Shown here: positions 1-10,922 of the stretch, in pieces
How the letters are laid out: each line of letters starts with the position of its first letter
Position numbering within the stretch: position 1 is the first letter of the stretch
Origin: Poa pratensis
Taxonomy: Eukaryota > Streptophyta > Magnoliopsida > Poales > Poaceae
Direction of reading: 5' to 3'
DNA length: 64,000 nucleotides
NCBI GenBank assembly: GCA_947311845.1
Contig: CAMZMU010000089.1
Coordinates: forward strand, 24,887,981-24,951,980
Notes under the pieces: model-generated
Databases searched by the model: none
Told to the model about the DNA's origin: nothing
The model's input: the letters and a program-made list of their open reading frames with translations, nothing else
Translations under genes and position numbers: made by a program

Positions 1-1163
1 CATTTGCTTAATCGTTTTTCTTCTTTTATCTAGAAATATGGTTAATAGTTCCGTTCTAGACGTACTATGCTTCGCTTATGCTTGTATCCTGCTGAATCAT
101 ATTGGCAAGAATAGCACCTTTCAGTTTCATTTGTTTGTCCTTCCAAAATCCAAACTGCTCCTTGGATTGCCGGCAAAAACTGTTCCTTGGATTAATGGAT
201 AGCCTACTGCTCAGATTTAACAGTTACCCTAACATATGATGTTACACCCAAACAACTTAATCTAATAGAAAGCTCACTAAGAATATCATATTCTCTGCCA
301 TTTTATCTTGTTCTTACAGTTGGGATTCCAAGGAATCCATATTTTGCCACTATTCTTATTTTCATGAAACTAAACGTAAAGTGTACCTTACTCATTCATT
401 CGAGTGCATGATTTATGTTAACAGGATTCACTTGCATACACTATGAGGAGACTAGGGTGCTAATAAGGTAGCAGCCAAATAACAGGAGAGCAGGGAAAGC
501 TACAGCTGGACCAAAACTCCAGCATTTCAAACAAACTTGCCCTACCAACTTTTGAAATTTAACCAGGACATGAGCTTTCAGCAATTCAGCTTAAATAGGA
601 GCCGAAGGATCTCCTTCCAATGTAACACAAATACCATGAAGGATTGAAGGCACTAGTTATAGTTACGAACTTACGATAGTTCTCAAGAAATACTCTTGTA
701 ATCCAATAACTCATAAGACAAGTCAAATTTGTCAAAGTAAATTGATCGCTAGAAACATATGCCAAAAAGAACATCAGACATGCTATTGTAGTACTATTGG
801 AACTGTAGGATTTTTTATCTAGAAATTAGACATGAGAATAGGATGCACACATTGAATATGATAGGGCACGTGCTAGTCAACAACATAAAACATATACGTG
901 TGTCTGCAAAATCTAGATCAACATTATGCATGAAGGGCAATTCAGGCACATAAAGTTACAAGACTAGTGGAAGCATTGCTTCCCTCGAATAATCTAGTGT
1001 ACCTCTTATAAGTTTATCTTGTTGGAACAAGATGCACCATTCCCATTGTCGAGTCACAGCTCCATGTAATATGCAAGGATGCAACTTCCTGACAGCTGTC
1101 AACTACAGTATCATCAGGACAAACCTTTCAGACAGTATCCACCAACAAAACTGCTGCCAGAAC
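1..1163. other. Gene-free flank
   Basis: I see no conserved coding sequence, tRNA or clear transposon end here. The part nearest 1163 is probably the 3' untranslated region and downstream flank of the minus-strand gene that ends at 1164. The open frames are short, unrelated to known motifs, and mostly antisense or AT-rich chance frames. Confidence 0.5.
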
Positions 1164-3182
1164 TCAGAACTGCTTCCTTTTGCTCCTAAACAATTTATCC
1201 CTCTTAGAATACACATAAAAGAAACCAAATATGAAAACTCCAGACATGGAAACTGATAACCATGGGAATGGTGGATCTTTGAAGCAAACAAGTGAGGCCT
1301 CCAGCTCCTGAGAAGCCTGATAAACCAACATGTAAATGGCATACATATCATGGTCTGAAGATCTCAAAAGGTACATTGCCTTGTTGTAATCCAGGCGGGA
1401 CATGGCTGACACCACCTTGTCCAACTTGTAAGTGAGCAGATTCCACCTTTGATGGAACTCAACATGCCTTTTCTTTCTAAGGAGTATATTCTCCCCACCA
1501 TGGGCAGCCAGTGACTCCAGAATCTCAACTGTACTAGAGATTGTGTAGTTCAGGGTGGTAAGAAGTACATTCCTACGGGCTGCATCTTTCTGCACAAAAG
1601 ACAGTGATTTGGTCTCGGAGAATGGCCCAAATGGTGTATGTCCGGTGCTCCAAGTATAATCAACAACCGTGGCATTGTGCTCAGGGCTCCATGACTGGTG
1701 TGTCGGTGACACACCAAACATGGTCTGCAGAACTGAACTGATGATCGGACGCTCAAGATTCCTAGTCATTGTAATCACATGTCGACCATTACAGCTGTAG
1801 TCACTGACCGTTTGCGAGCTCCTTGTCCTGACAGCAACAACCATATCACGGAAAGCTACCGCTTGGTGGTACCTATCCAGCAACAGAAGCTTATCGTAAT
1901 CCAAATCAAACACATAAACTGGCACCTCCTTGTCATGCTCATCGTTATCATGAACCCCCGCCACACGGTGCATCTCCTCCGATGAGTCCGACAACACCTG
2001 CCTCATCCGCTTGGAGTCCAAGTACTCACTCACTATCATCGTATAATTATCGAACAAGAACCTTGATGTAAATGAGTGCGTTGAGCGGGCAATTGTAAAA
2101 GCGCAAATTGGGCACTCAGAGTACTTGACACTGCGGAAATCAAACTTCAAGGTCTGACCCTCATAAGGCAGATCTCCATCTCGAATCGACTGTTCAATTG
2201 CACCCCAATCAAGTCCAGCAGGATCTTTCTCGTCTCCATGGATGTGAACAAAACGAATAAGCAAAGAGCTCTCATAATGCACCGGGATTCTGAGCGAAGG
2301 CACTAGCAACAACTTGTAAGCACTGAGAACCAGCGAGGCGAGATCGGCGACGAGTGCCTTATCCGACTTGGGTCGGCCGTGGAGAGCGGCGAGAGGATGA
2401 AACTCACCACGAGGGAGGACGCCGTCGCCGGAGAGGGCTGGCCCATAGTCCACCGGGCCTGCACCAAGGTCGATCCAAATGTAGCGCTCCTTGCCAGCCC
2501 AGAGAGGGGCGAGGCAGCGGGAGAACCCAGGCGAGTGGGAATCAGCAGAGCCGGGGCCGCGGTGTAGGCGTACGGCCGCGGCTGCTCGCCCAGGTCGAGC
2601 AAGTAGATGTAGACGGCTGGGGAGGAAGCCGAGCCGACGAGCGCTCGGTAGTCTTCGGCGACGAGGTCGTCGACGAGCGAGTACGGCACGGAGGAGAGGG
2701 CGTTGGCGTGGAAGGGCGCGGGGGACGCGTCGAGGTGGGCGCGGACGGCGGCCGCGGCGCGGGTCGCGAGCTGGGGGACGCGGCGACGTCGAGGTGGATG
2801 GTGTGGGAGAGCGCGAGGCGGTGCGGGCGGCGGCTGGAGAGGAAGGGCGCGGAGGAGACGGCGGAGGAGACGTAGGAAGGGAGGAGGCGGGCGGAGGAGG
2901 CCGGGAAGGAGGGCCCGGCAAGGCGGACGCTGACGGGGACGGCGGCGGAGAGGGAGAGGAGGCGGAGGGGAGGATCGGGACGGGACGAGAGCGCGCGGCG
3001 CAGGCTGGCGGGGAGAGAGCCGAAGGTGTCGTTGGTGGCCGTGGGGTCGCGCGCGGCGGAGGAGGCGAGGAAGGCGTCGATGCCGGAGAAGGCGGCGCGG
3101 TGACGGCGGGGGCAATCGAGAGGAGGAGGAGAGGAAGGAAGAGGAGGAAGGGTAGGGTTTGGAGTGGGGATCGGGCCGCCAT
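1164..3182 (-). CDS. Type I membrane protein, DUF7906-like, with three cancelling 1-bp deletions
   Basis: This is a single-exon gene of about 672 codons. It resembles, from memory, the plant membrane-protein family that includes Arabidopsis At3g28720; its biochemical role is unknown to me. The product starts with a signal peptide (residues 1-29, leucine-rich core), has a long lumenal or extracellular region, and ends with one membrane segment (about 645-662) and a basic tail, KRDKLFRSKRKQF. The uninterrupted frame is misleading. Around residues 30-200 it reads as Pro/Ser/Arg noise, while family-like sequence lies in the other two frames: AFSGIDAFLASSAARDPTAT after about 3096, then HANALSSVPYSLVDDLVAED after about 2775. 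The original frame returns after about 2555. Each switch equals one lost base, two of them in G runs (2773-2777 and 2553-2556). Three losses restore the frame, so no stop appears. Either the assembly is wrong here or the allele is damaged. The start at 3182 is chosen for the signal peptide. Confidence 0.7.
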   Translation of the reverse strand: MAARSPLQTLPFLLFLPLLLLSIAPAVTAPPSPASTPSSPPPPRATPRPPTTPSALSPPACAARSRPVPILPSASSPSPPPSPSASALPGPPSRPPPPASSLPTSPPPSPPRPSSPAAARTASRSPTPSTSTSPRPPARDPRRGRRPRPPRRVPRALPRQRPLLRAVLARRRPRRRRLPSARRLGFLPSRLHLLARPGRAAAAVRLHRGPGSADSHSPGFSRCLAPLWAGKERYIWIDLGAGPVDYGPALSGDGVLPRGEFHPLAALHGRPKSDKALVADLASLVLSAYKLLLVPSLRIPVHYESSLLIRFVHIHGDEKDPAGLDWGAIEQSIRDGDLPYEGQTLKFDFRSVKYSECPICAFTIARSTHSFTSRFLFDNYTMIVSEYLDSKRMRQVLSDSSEEMHRVAGVHDNDEHDKEVPVYVFDLDYDKLLLLDRYHQAVAFRDMVVAVRTRSSQTVSDYSCNGRHVITMTRNLERPIISSVLQTMFGVSPTHQSWSPEHNATVVDYTWSTGHTPFGPFSETKSLSFVQKDAARRNVLLTTLNYTISSTVEILESLAAHGGENILLRKKRHVEFHQRWNLLTYKLDKVVSAMSRLDYNKAMYLLRSSDHDMYAIYMLVYQASQELEASLVCFKDPPFPWLSVSMSGVFIFGFFYVYSKRDKLFRSKRKQF

Positions 3183-4044
3183 GTTGGTGGCCTGGCCGGA
3201 GACGAGAGCTGAGACCAGACAGAGGTTCAGTCGAGGGCTTGAGATCGATCTGAGATGAGATGGGGAAGGAGACTGAGACGATGCACGCTAAGCTCGGATC
3301 TTCTGTCAGAAGGATTTGTGTGGTCTAATTTCGTTACTAGAGTCCAACCCAATTGAATCTAGTCCCCGTTGAAGAGTTAAAAAAAATTACTGGATAGCCA
3401 CCAATGTCACACAATATTCTTTCTCGTGCCGCCACTATTTTGGACGAGCCACTATATTGGAGGCTCCCCAGTTTTGTGTTTTCTCGTGCCCCCACTATTT
3501 TGGAGGGCCACGAGCCATTATATTCATTCACTTCTGTCTACTGTTTTAGTGAAACCAAAAGTAACAACATACTCAACGGAATGGAGGGGGAAATCTTCTC
3601 ATCCATGTCTTAGAAGGCCATGAAGTTTGAGTGGGTAGGAATGTAGGATGAGAGATCTAGATAGCTGAAACTGAACAACAATAGAGGAGAGAGAAGTTTT
3701 GGTCGTGGCCTCCTCTTGTGAAAGAAAAGATCTTATATAGATCCTAGAAAATCTCTATGTTGCGGAAACTTTCCCCGGAGTCTCCGGTCTGCAGACACTC
3801 GAGACTCCGATCTAGCCCGAAATCTCTATCCCGAGGGACCGGAAACTCCTTGGCAGGTGACTCAAGGAGTCGCCGGCCCAAGATTCTAGCCATACTCAAG
3901 GAGTCCAAAAATAGTAAGGTCGGAATCTCCAGGTGCTTAGACCTCGGAGTATCCAGGCTATTTCTAACGGTTGCAAGATTTTCAAGTGTTCTCTACATTG
4001 TAGCATAGGAAGGTTGTGGGTGCAAATATAGGTTTAGTGTACGT
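3183..4044. other. Intergenic; short imperfect direct repeat
   Basis: This is the upstream flank of the DUF7906-like gene. It holds an imperfect direct repeat of about 55 bp, with units near 3418-3470 and 3479-3533, both containing the words TTCTCGTGCC and CCACTATTTTGGA. The remainder (3700-4000) is low-copy-looking sequence with repeated CGGAGTCTCC-like words. I recognise no gene. Confidence 0.4.
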
Positions 4045-6188
4045 CAGGATGGGGAATGGGCCCCGGCCCCGGACCCGGCCCCGTGGCCCCAAGGTCAATA
4101 TGAGAGGCCATGGGTCGGCCCATTTTATCAAAATGTTATGGCCCTGCTGGCCCATTGGGTATATGAGGCCGACCCAAAATCAAGCGAATATACAGTTCTC
4201 AACTCTGTTTACACAGAGAAGATAGCAAATTATTGCCGAGCCATCATTGAATAATAAATAAACAAAGGTTCCACAGATCCAATCTTTTCACATCGTTGGG
4301 AAGCAAAGATCAAGAGCAGCTCCGATGGGTCCATACATTCATAAATTATGTCACTGTACTGGCTACTGAAACTACTGCAGAGTTCGCAATCTACTACTGC
4401 TAACCTACACTGAAACTATTGAAGAGTTTGCGCATCCGCACGCTAATCAAGAAACAAAACAGGAACCTGAAAACCTGCGCAGCAGTGCTGGAAAGGGAGG
4501 AAGCCGGACAGAGACCAGGACGGCAGCTGGATAAGCGGGATGGCGACCGGGACGGCCAGCTCGATGGCGACCGGAACGGTCAGCTCGACGACGACCGGAA
4601 GGAGCGCACGCTGGCGGCTGAGATGGTTGGGGGCGACCGGCGGCGAGCTCGAAGACGACCGGGACGGCGAGATCGAAGGCGACCGACGGCGAGCGGAAGG
4701 AGCGCCAGGACCGGGAGGCAACGCCGGGAGCAGAGATGGCTGGGGGCTACCGGGACGGAGAGCTCGGCGACTAGTACTACGAGGTGAAATCGGCATTTCC
4801 TATACATCGACCAGGTCGATCATAAGAAACGAATCGCACACCCCGGCTGCAGAGGAGAGGCGCGAGTGGGCCTGGCCCAGTTCGTCGACGGAGGAGGCGC
4901 GACGGCGGCTGGCGCAGAAGGAGACGACTCTGGCTGCACGCAAAACTCGGGTCGAGCCGGCTCGGCCCGAGTTTTGGCGGCCCGGAGCGAGCTGGGCTCG
5001 GCCCGCTGGCCGTGCTCGACCGAGCCGAGCCAGCAAAGTTGGACCGGCAACGACCTCGGGCTGGCTCGGGCTGGCCCGGTCCGGCTCGTTCGGCTCGACT
5101 TTTTTTTTTCTGAATTAGTATTGGGCCGAATTGAGACAGGAGACAGAGGTGGGCTGCAAAATTGGGCCCGTTAGATCGATAGAAGCTGATCCAAATGAAA
5201 GGATAAGGCAGGTCTTCTTCTTCCTGGCGACGAGACGACGCCCAGCTCTGTCTCCCTCGCACAGCCGCCACCGCGCCACCCAGTACATCCATCGCTGCGC
5301 CGCCCCGCCACCTAGGACTCCCGCCTCCGCGCTGCCCAACACCGCCAGCGCCACCGCGTCGCCCAGCCGCGCCGCCCAGCACCGCCAGCGCAGCCGCGTG
5401 GAAGACGGCCCCACCTGCCAGTGACGTAGACATGTCAGCCCGCGAGCCGCACCGAGCTGGACCGAGACCGTGGGCAGCTCGGGCCGAGCTCCATTTTCCG
5501 GCTCGCCGGCAACTTCGAGCTGGCTCGGGCTCGGCCGTTCTAGACCGAGCTTTTCTCCGGCTCGCGTCCAGCCAGAGAGACGACGGCGCGGCGAGGGGAG
5601 GGGAGGGGAGGTGCCGGCGCCGGAGACGAGTCGGCGACGGGCGGGCGACGACGAGACTGGAGCGAGCCGGAACCGCCGGAGACGCGGCTGGCGCGGCGGA
5701 GGCGGTGGAGGCGAGCAAGGAAACTTATCTTGGGGGTGGGGGTGCCGGCGCCGGAGAAGACTCGGCCGGCGGTGGGGGGTTTAGAGGGAAGGTTGGGCGG
5801 CGGCGGACCGGCGGTGGTCGGCGGTTGGAGGAGGGCGGGGCGCGGTAGCGGCGCCGAGCGCGGGAGGCGGGAGTAGGCGGCCTGGCCGGCGGCGGCGGGC
5901 GGTTCGGAGGCGGGAAAGAAGAAGGTGGAGAAGGGTGGAGGAGGTGGCGGCGGAGCCGAACGAAGACAGGGAAGAAGAAGGGTGTGCGACCCGTGCTTAG
6001 CGTCGCACGGGTCGACACACAGGCGCACCGATGAAATCGACGGGTCGACCCGACTGATCCATCGGGTCGAGCGGTGCCAGCTCTTTCGACCCATCTATCA
6101 TTCAAGGCCGACCCACGAGGCCCATTGGCCTCGAATTTTTGGGTCGGGCCAGTGACCCAGCGGGTCGACCCGGCTCATTCCCATCCTG
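4045..6188. mobile_element. hAT-like non-autonomous element, 2.1 kb
   Basis: The left end reads CAGGATGGGGAATGGGCC and the right end, reverse-complemented, reads CAGGATGGGAATGAGCC, giving imperfect terminal inverted repeats of about 17 bp. They are flanked by GTGTACGT (4037-4044) and ATGTACGT (6189-6196), an 8-bp target duplication with one mismatch, as expected for hAT. The sub-ends are rich in GGGCC and GGGTCGACCCG words. The inside is GC-rich, with degenerate GGCGACCGG tandem words (4520-4700) and long spurious frames. I see no transposase, so it would need one supplied from elsewhere. Confidence 0.75.
4950..5575. repeat. Nested inverted GAGCCGAGCC-rich arms
   Basis: Inside the hAT-like element, 4950-5100 is packed with GGCTCGGCCCGAG and GAGCCGAGCC words. 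The segment 5440-5575 carries the same words in the opposite sense. The two arms flank about 340 bp and look like the GC-rich subterminal inverted repeats of a second small element nested in the first. The exact ends and target duplication were not resolved. Confidence 0.4.
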
Positions 6189-6196
6189 ATGTACGT

Positions 6197-6429
6197 GATT
6201 TGATTTCCCTAAACTTTTCAAAGAGCAACCCCCACTTAGGAGTTTTTCAAGATTTTCAAGGGTTCTCTCCATTTCTAATAGTTATAGATATTCTACGACT
6301 CAATTAAAACAAAGGGTTTAGGGGGAGAGTCTTCGATATTTATCCTTTTGAGGGGTCGATCACCGTTTTATGCTTTTCATCAATTGTCACTTATCTTGTT
6401 AACAAAACACCCAAAGCCGGCTAAGAGAG
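6197..6429. other. Short intergenic stretch
   Basis: I see no gene or transposon end between the hAT-like element and the decayed pectate lyase copy. Confidence 0.4.
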
Positions 6430-7160
6430 AAAGGCCCTTTCAAATATAACTATCTTGTACATGTTCACCTAGTGTATTTTCGTATGTAATTATTGAAAAA
6501 ATCGAATAATGGACAAAAGGTAATTAACTTAGGAATCATGTAAAACAAATTAGTCCGTCCCCATTCATTGTGTGCATGTTATGTTTGGTGAGAAGGACTT
6601 TTCGGCTCCCTAAGCAATGTGGCATAGACATAAAAAATGTTCTTTGTTCCTGTCATCAAGTTTGCAGTCGCCTAGATTCTAGCAAAAAATGCATATACAA
6701 ATTTGTAACTATAAAATTTTAAGTTAAACATGAATAATTTAAAACTATAAATCAAAGATTTGGAAGGGATTAACTCCGGTTGGCAGGCAACTGGATTTAT
6801 GACCCTGACATGGGCTTGGTTAGGTCAATCTTGTCAAACTCCCTCTCGCTGATGTTCCTAGTGTTGGTGAAGATGGCGACATACCTCGGAACGTCTTCAT
6901 GCGAGTGGCTATGCATCTAGTGCTTATCTCCACCTATGGCATGCTTAGCTTCTTGCTGATGTGACGCATCACGATGTTCAGCAATGCAATGTAGCAGTTG
7001 GCATGGCTCATGTTCGTCGGGTTCTTATTTCCGCTGATGGCATACATGAGCCGGTGGGTGTAGTTGTTCACCAAGTCGAAAGCAAGAAACATAAACAAAG
7101 AATTGGCCTTGTGATCTAGGTTTAGCCCACGGACATAGATCTCGGCTGGAATCATTTTGA
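6430..7160 (-). pseudogene. Decayed copy of the pectate lyase last exon and 3' flank
   Basis: The minus strand of about 6780-7090 encodes a damaged version of the pectate lyase C-terminal exon. It has VNNYTHRLMYAISGNKNPT where the intact gene at 31.8-32.1 kb has [20 protein letters not shown]. Indels and premature stops follow. The flank (6440-6780) also matches the 3' flank of the intact gene, which is now split into 8440-8716 and 31598-31750 by a CACTA insertion. The piece is therefore one copy of a tandem duplication and keeps the unoccupied insertion site at 6647-6649 (TTC). The first exon of this copy is not seen. Confidence 0.8.
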
Positions 7161-7776
7161 TATGATAAGAAAAGCCATTAGCAAAGCAGGAAGTAGGGTT
7201 GTTACACTCATTGGGGGGTTTGTACCTAGGTAAAGTATGCCTCTGATTGTCTCAAGCTCGTCGGAGTTAGTAGGCCAAATCCTTGTATCGCCTTACCCCT
7301 CTCATTTCCTACCACTAAAATCCTCATATACAAGATGTAAGTTGTGTGTCGACAACGTGCTTTTCAAAATAAGACCAATCTTGGAAACATTTTTGGTAAA
7401 GTTTCATTTTTGTATTATGAAAATGTATAAAACCTATATAATCCTATTATAGCATGTATATCGTGTACCATCCCAATTTTCAGACATCCATGAAGCACTT
7501 TGCATGTGGTTTTCATATACTTCCAATCATATTTGTTTCGACCATGTTTAGTGTAATAGTTTGTAGTACCATTTTGGTCTTATCTGATGGTTGTATTTAC
7601 ATGTGTATTCCATTTTTTATTTTTAAAAATATGAGCGTTTCCAACATGCTCAACATAAGTATTCCAATGAAGTTTCATGAATCCTTCAATGTGGTTCATC
7701 CGGTTGACTAACACATGTGTGGGGCCCGAAGAAGCGATACAATATGCTAAAGAATGGGTGAATACAATCAATACTA
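7161..7776. other. AT-rich intergenic
   Basis: I recognise no coding motif. The frames are short and AT-driven. The segment separates the pectate lyase pseudogene from a Stowaway MITE. Confidence 0.4.
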
Positions 7777-8418
7777 CTCCCTCGGTTACATAATATAACA
7801 CCTTTTAGGTATATCTCAAGGTGGACTACATACGTTTTTTTTTTGCGCTAAATAAGGAGCTTTATTAATCAAATAGGATTACAATCAGCAGCCAGAAAGT
7901 CTGCTAGAGCATCAAGAGCATCCTGCAACCACAAGTTGGTTTGATGCTCAACTCGCGATAGATAATCTAGACGATCTGCAACCCTATTAGTTGTTCTTTG
8001 AATCACTTCTATAACAAGCTCCCTTTCTCCCCCTAAATTCTCCTTGATATCATTTACCAGGTGTCCTATATGCGATTTATCCATGTTTCCCTCCTTCAAA
8101 GCCTTTGCGAGGTTGGCACAATCAGCAGTGCAACCCCAACTCCTTCTCTAAAAGCAAGTGGTTCGGCCTTCAGGGCATCCCGACAGCGGCTATAATATTT
8201 GCAAGACGCCAGCACCTCTTGCAAAACGAATAACTATAGCCGTCCATGCCTCCATCAGTCCTGAGTCATACGAGTCATCAACAGAGACCGCTAGCCAACC
8301 ATCAGGTGGTAGGTGGACTACATACGTAGCCAAATGAGTGAACCTACACACTTTAATTGTCTAGATATATATGAATTTAGAAAAATCTAAAAAGGTTTAC
8401 ATTTAGGAACGGAGGTAG
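7777..8418. mobile_element. Stowaway-type MITE split by a LINE end
   Basis: The left end begins CTCCCTCGGTTACATAATAT after TA. The right end, reverse-complemented, begins CTACCTCCGTTCC and is followed by TA. These are degenerate Stowaway (Tc1/mariner) termini. The MITE body is only about 150 bp once the LINE insertion at 7836-8310 and its target duplication are removed. Confidence 0.7.
7836..8310 (-). mobile_element. 5'-truncated LINE, RNase H end and poly-A
   Basis: Read on the minus strand, this ends with TTGATTAATAAAGCTCC followed by a poly-A run (the T run at 7835-7844). It is flanked by a 17-bp target duplication, AGGTGGACTACATACGT, at 7819-7835 and 8311-8327. The frame 8099-7869 (minus) encodes a peptide with VIEVIQRTTNRVADRLDYLS, which resembles the RNase H-like C terminus of plant LINE reverse transcriptases. 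Most of the element is missing, as is usual for truncated LINE copies. Confidence 0.8.
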
Positions 8419-8439
8419 TACTAGAGAATAGAGAATGTA

Positions 8440-8716
8440 TCGCCATTCACCTCATGTAGATATCTTGTGTGGTGGTGTCCTATGATTGGTTGCATGCATG
8501 TGAGTACATGGTAGATTTGCATTCACTTGTGTTAACTAGTTACATATTTTGAACAAATGTATAGATAAAACAGAATAATGAACAAACCCATATACTTCTA
8601 AATTACTATTAACAAATTAGTTTCCGCCCTCTTCGATATGTGCAGATCATGTTTAGTGACAAAGGCATTCAACCTCCCTGAGCAACAAGGCACATAAACA
8701 AGCATGTTGTCTCTTC
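8440..8716. repeat. Displaced 3' flank of the pectate lyase gene
   Basis: This aligns by eye with 6440-6649, sharing for example CTCCCTAAGCAATG versus CTCCCTGAGCAACA and the surrounding AT-rich sequence. It is the continuation of the flank that resumes at 31598. It was cut off when CACTA A inserted at TTC (8714-8716). Confidence 0.7.
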
Positions 8717-9460
8717 CACTACCAGAAAACGGACTAAGCATGTGGGTTTGAAACCGACAGTAATATTAAGATACCCGTCAGGATACGTATTACTGTGGGG
8801 ACACTGACAAGGATAGCCGTCAGGGATAGTTTCACAGGAATATATTCCTATGTCTGTCGGTTGACCGACGGAGGTCATATTCCTGTGAGTTCCACTGTTG
8901 GTCAGCCTACAGGGATAGGTTCTCTCGTCAGGTCTAGCTTCGTCAGGTTTACAATTTTCCCGTCGGCCAGGCCTCTCACGTTACCAACAGAGATGAATTT
9001 CTCAGTCAGGTTTAGCTCGCCAGGTTAATATTTTCCTGACGGTAGGAATCTAGAAGAGACCGTCAGGTCTGCAACATGACAGGGTAAAGACTTGACAGGG
9101 AAGTTCTTACCATGGTCAGGATACCAAACAGTTTCCTGTCGGTTCATTCCCGCCAGGAAAATTATCTCACAGCAAATATCAGATTTATAGCTAAATGCCA
9201 AATTTGTTCCTGAAAATTGTAGCAATTATGCAACTAAACACAATGTTGATGCGTGCATTTGTTCTAAAACATTACAGGATCATCAATTCTTAAATCATGA
9301 CCATACAACCACATATACCACAAGTACATAACATAACTTGACCCTCAGTTCATACCCAGCAAAATATCAGTTCGTACCTAGCACACCATTAGTACATAAC
9401 CAAAACACCAACGTAAGAAGTTATGCCCAAACCATCTCCAGTTCTCAACTTTCACTCTCC

Positions 9461-10737
9461 CACTAGTAGAGAAAAGCTTATAGGTAGAAATGATTCTGTG
9501 GCGCACCCCTAATCGGTGCGCCACCGAAATAATTTCTGTGACGCACTATTTTGCGTGCGCCACAGAATTGCGCACGAAACCACATGCGCCACAGAAATCA
9601 GCATTTCTGTGGCGCACCCGGTCCCGTGCGCCACAGATATTTTTTTCAGATTTCAGATCCGCACTCTCTCTCCTCTCACCTCTCACCTGGTCAAACCGCT
9701 GCAGGCCACACACATCGCACGCATCACCTGGCCACACATCGCACGCATCTCTCCACGCACGCATCACCTGGTCAAACTCCTTTCTCTCCCTCTCTTTCTT
9801 CACGCACACCACGCCGCCGCCGGCCCCCTCCCCATCATCCATGCCGCCGCCGCCTCACTCCCCAAGCACCGACCACCGCGCCGCACGCCGCCATGGCCTC
9901 GCGCCCTCCCCTCCGCACCGCCTCCTCCGCCATGGCCTCGCGCCCTCCCCTCCGCACCACCTCCTCCACTCGATCCCCATCCTAACACGGCCCAGCCCAC
10001 GGCCGGCCTAGTCCTCGCACACGGCGCCCACGCGAAGACGCCGTGCTCAGCCGCCACCACCATCACGGTAGCATCCACGGCAGCAAGCAGCTGTCGCAGT
10101 GCAAGATCCCATCCGTGGCGCCGTCCGTGGCCGGCGAGTCGGGGCGCCGGGAAGCTCCGGACCATCTCACGACTCCCGGCGACGCCTGTGGACAAGGACC
10201 ATCTCGGCCTCCCTGCCGCGGCGAAGGACGACCAGCTTGGCCTCACGACGGCGGCGCGTGAGTAGATGTGGGCGGCCTCCCGTCCGGCGCGCGTGGAGTA
10301 GGATGGGGGCGGCCTCCCGGCGACGGCGCAAGGAGTAGGAGGAGCTCGGCCTCCCGGCTCGCAGCAGGCTGCAGGCGACGCTGCCTTTCCCGGCCTTGTC
10401 CACCGCGCGCAGAATAGGAGGGGCCCGACCTCCGGCGGCGGCGCGTGCAGGAGGACCAGCTCGGCCACCCGGCGGCGGTTCCTCTCGCCGGTGACGGTGT
10501 CGAAGCCATGGTGGGGCTGCGCCGCTGCAGTACTGCGGTGGGCAGCTGTTTTTTTTTTAAACCGATGAAGACATTCCGTGGCGCATGGTTAGGTAGTGCG
10601 CCACAAAAAATCTGGATATCCGCGCGCCACAGAATTAAATTTTAGTGGCGAGCATTCTGTGACGCACCCACCAAACTTGGGGGTGCGCCACAGAATTGCT
10701 ATTTCGTGCGCCACTAAAAGGCCTTTCTGTACTAGTG
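9461..10737. mobile_element. CACTA element C, 1.3 kb, non-autonomous
   Basis: The ends are CACTAGTAGAGAAAAG on the left and CACTAGTACAGAAAGG on the right (reverse complement). The flanks TCC and TCA match at two of three bases. Subterminal units are self-complementary: TTCTGTGGCGCAC facing GTGCGCCACAGAA at 9492-9640 and 10575-10720. The core (9800-10540) is GC-rich. It includes a 38-bp tandem duplication near 9891-9966 and long chance frames but no transposase. Confidence 0.75.
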
Positions 10738-10922
10738 TCACGGTTGATTGGTGTTTTAGGTTGACCACAATTGTTGTTGTTGTAGTTATTGTCACCGATG
10801 GTGGCAGCACCCATGTTCTCAATGCCATTAGTATCACCGCTGAACCCGGCCAACTCCTCGACACCAATGTTGTTGTTGGTGCCTTGGGAAACATCATGAG
10901 ATGAGTTTTGAGTCCCCTGCAT
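10738..10922 (-). pseudogene. CACTA A exon fragment, Asn/Gly-rich
   Basis: The minus frame from 10922 reads MQGTQNSSHDVSQGTNNN and continues to CGQPKTPINR, where it meets the right end of CACTA C. Skipping CACTA C, it runs a few codons further to a stop near 9449. It is probably the last exon of the CACTA A second gene. Exons nearer the start lie beyond CACTA B, at 26.3-27.9 kb. No domain is recognised. Confidence 0.5.

Noticed and set aside
2303..3258. Overlapping long Arg/Pro-rich and Gly/Arg-rich frames on both strands
   Set aside because: They are shadows of the GC-rich 5' half of the DUF7906-like gene. Only the parts named in that entry look like real protein.
4419..6105. Several frames of 100-313 codons
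   Set aside because: They lie in GC-rich repetitive transposon DNA, overlap on both strands and contain no domain.
9490..10509. Pro/His/Arg-rich frames on both strands
   Set aside because: They sit in the GC-rich core of CACTA C, with tandem duplication and no conserved motif.
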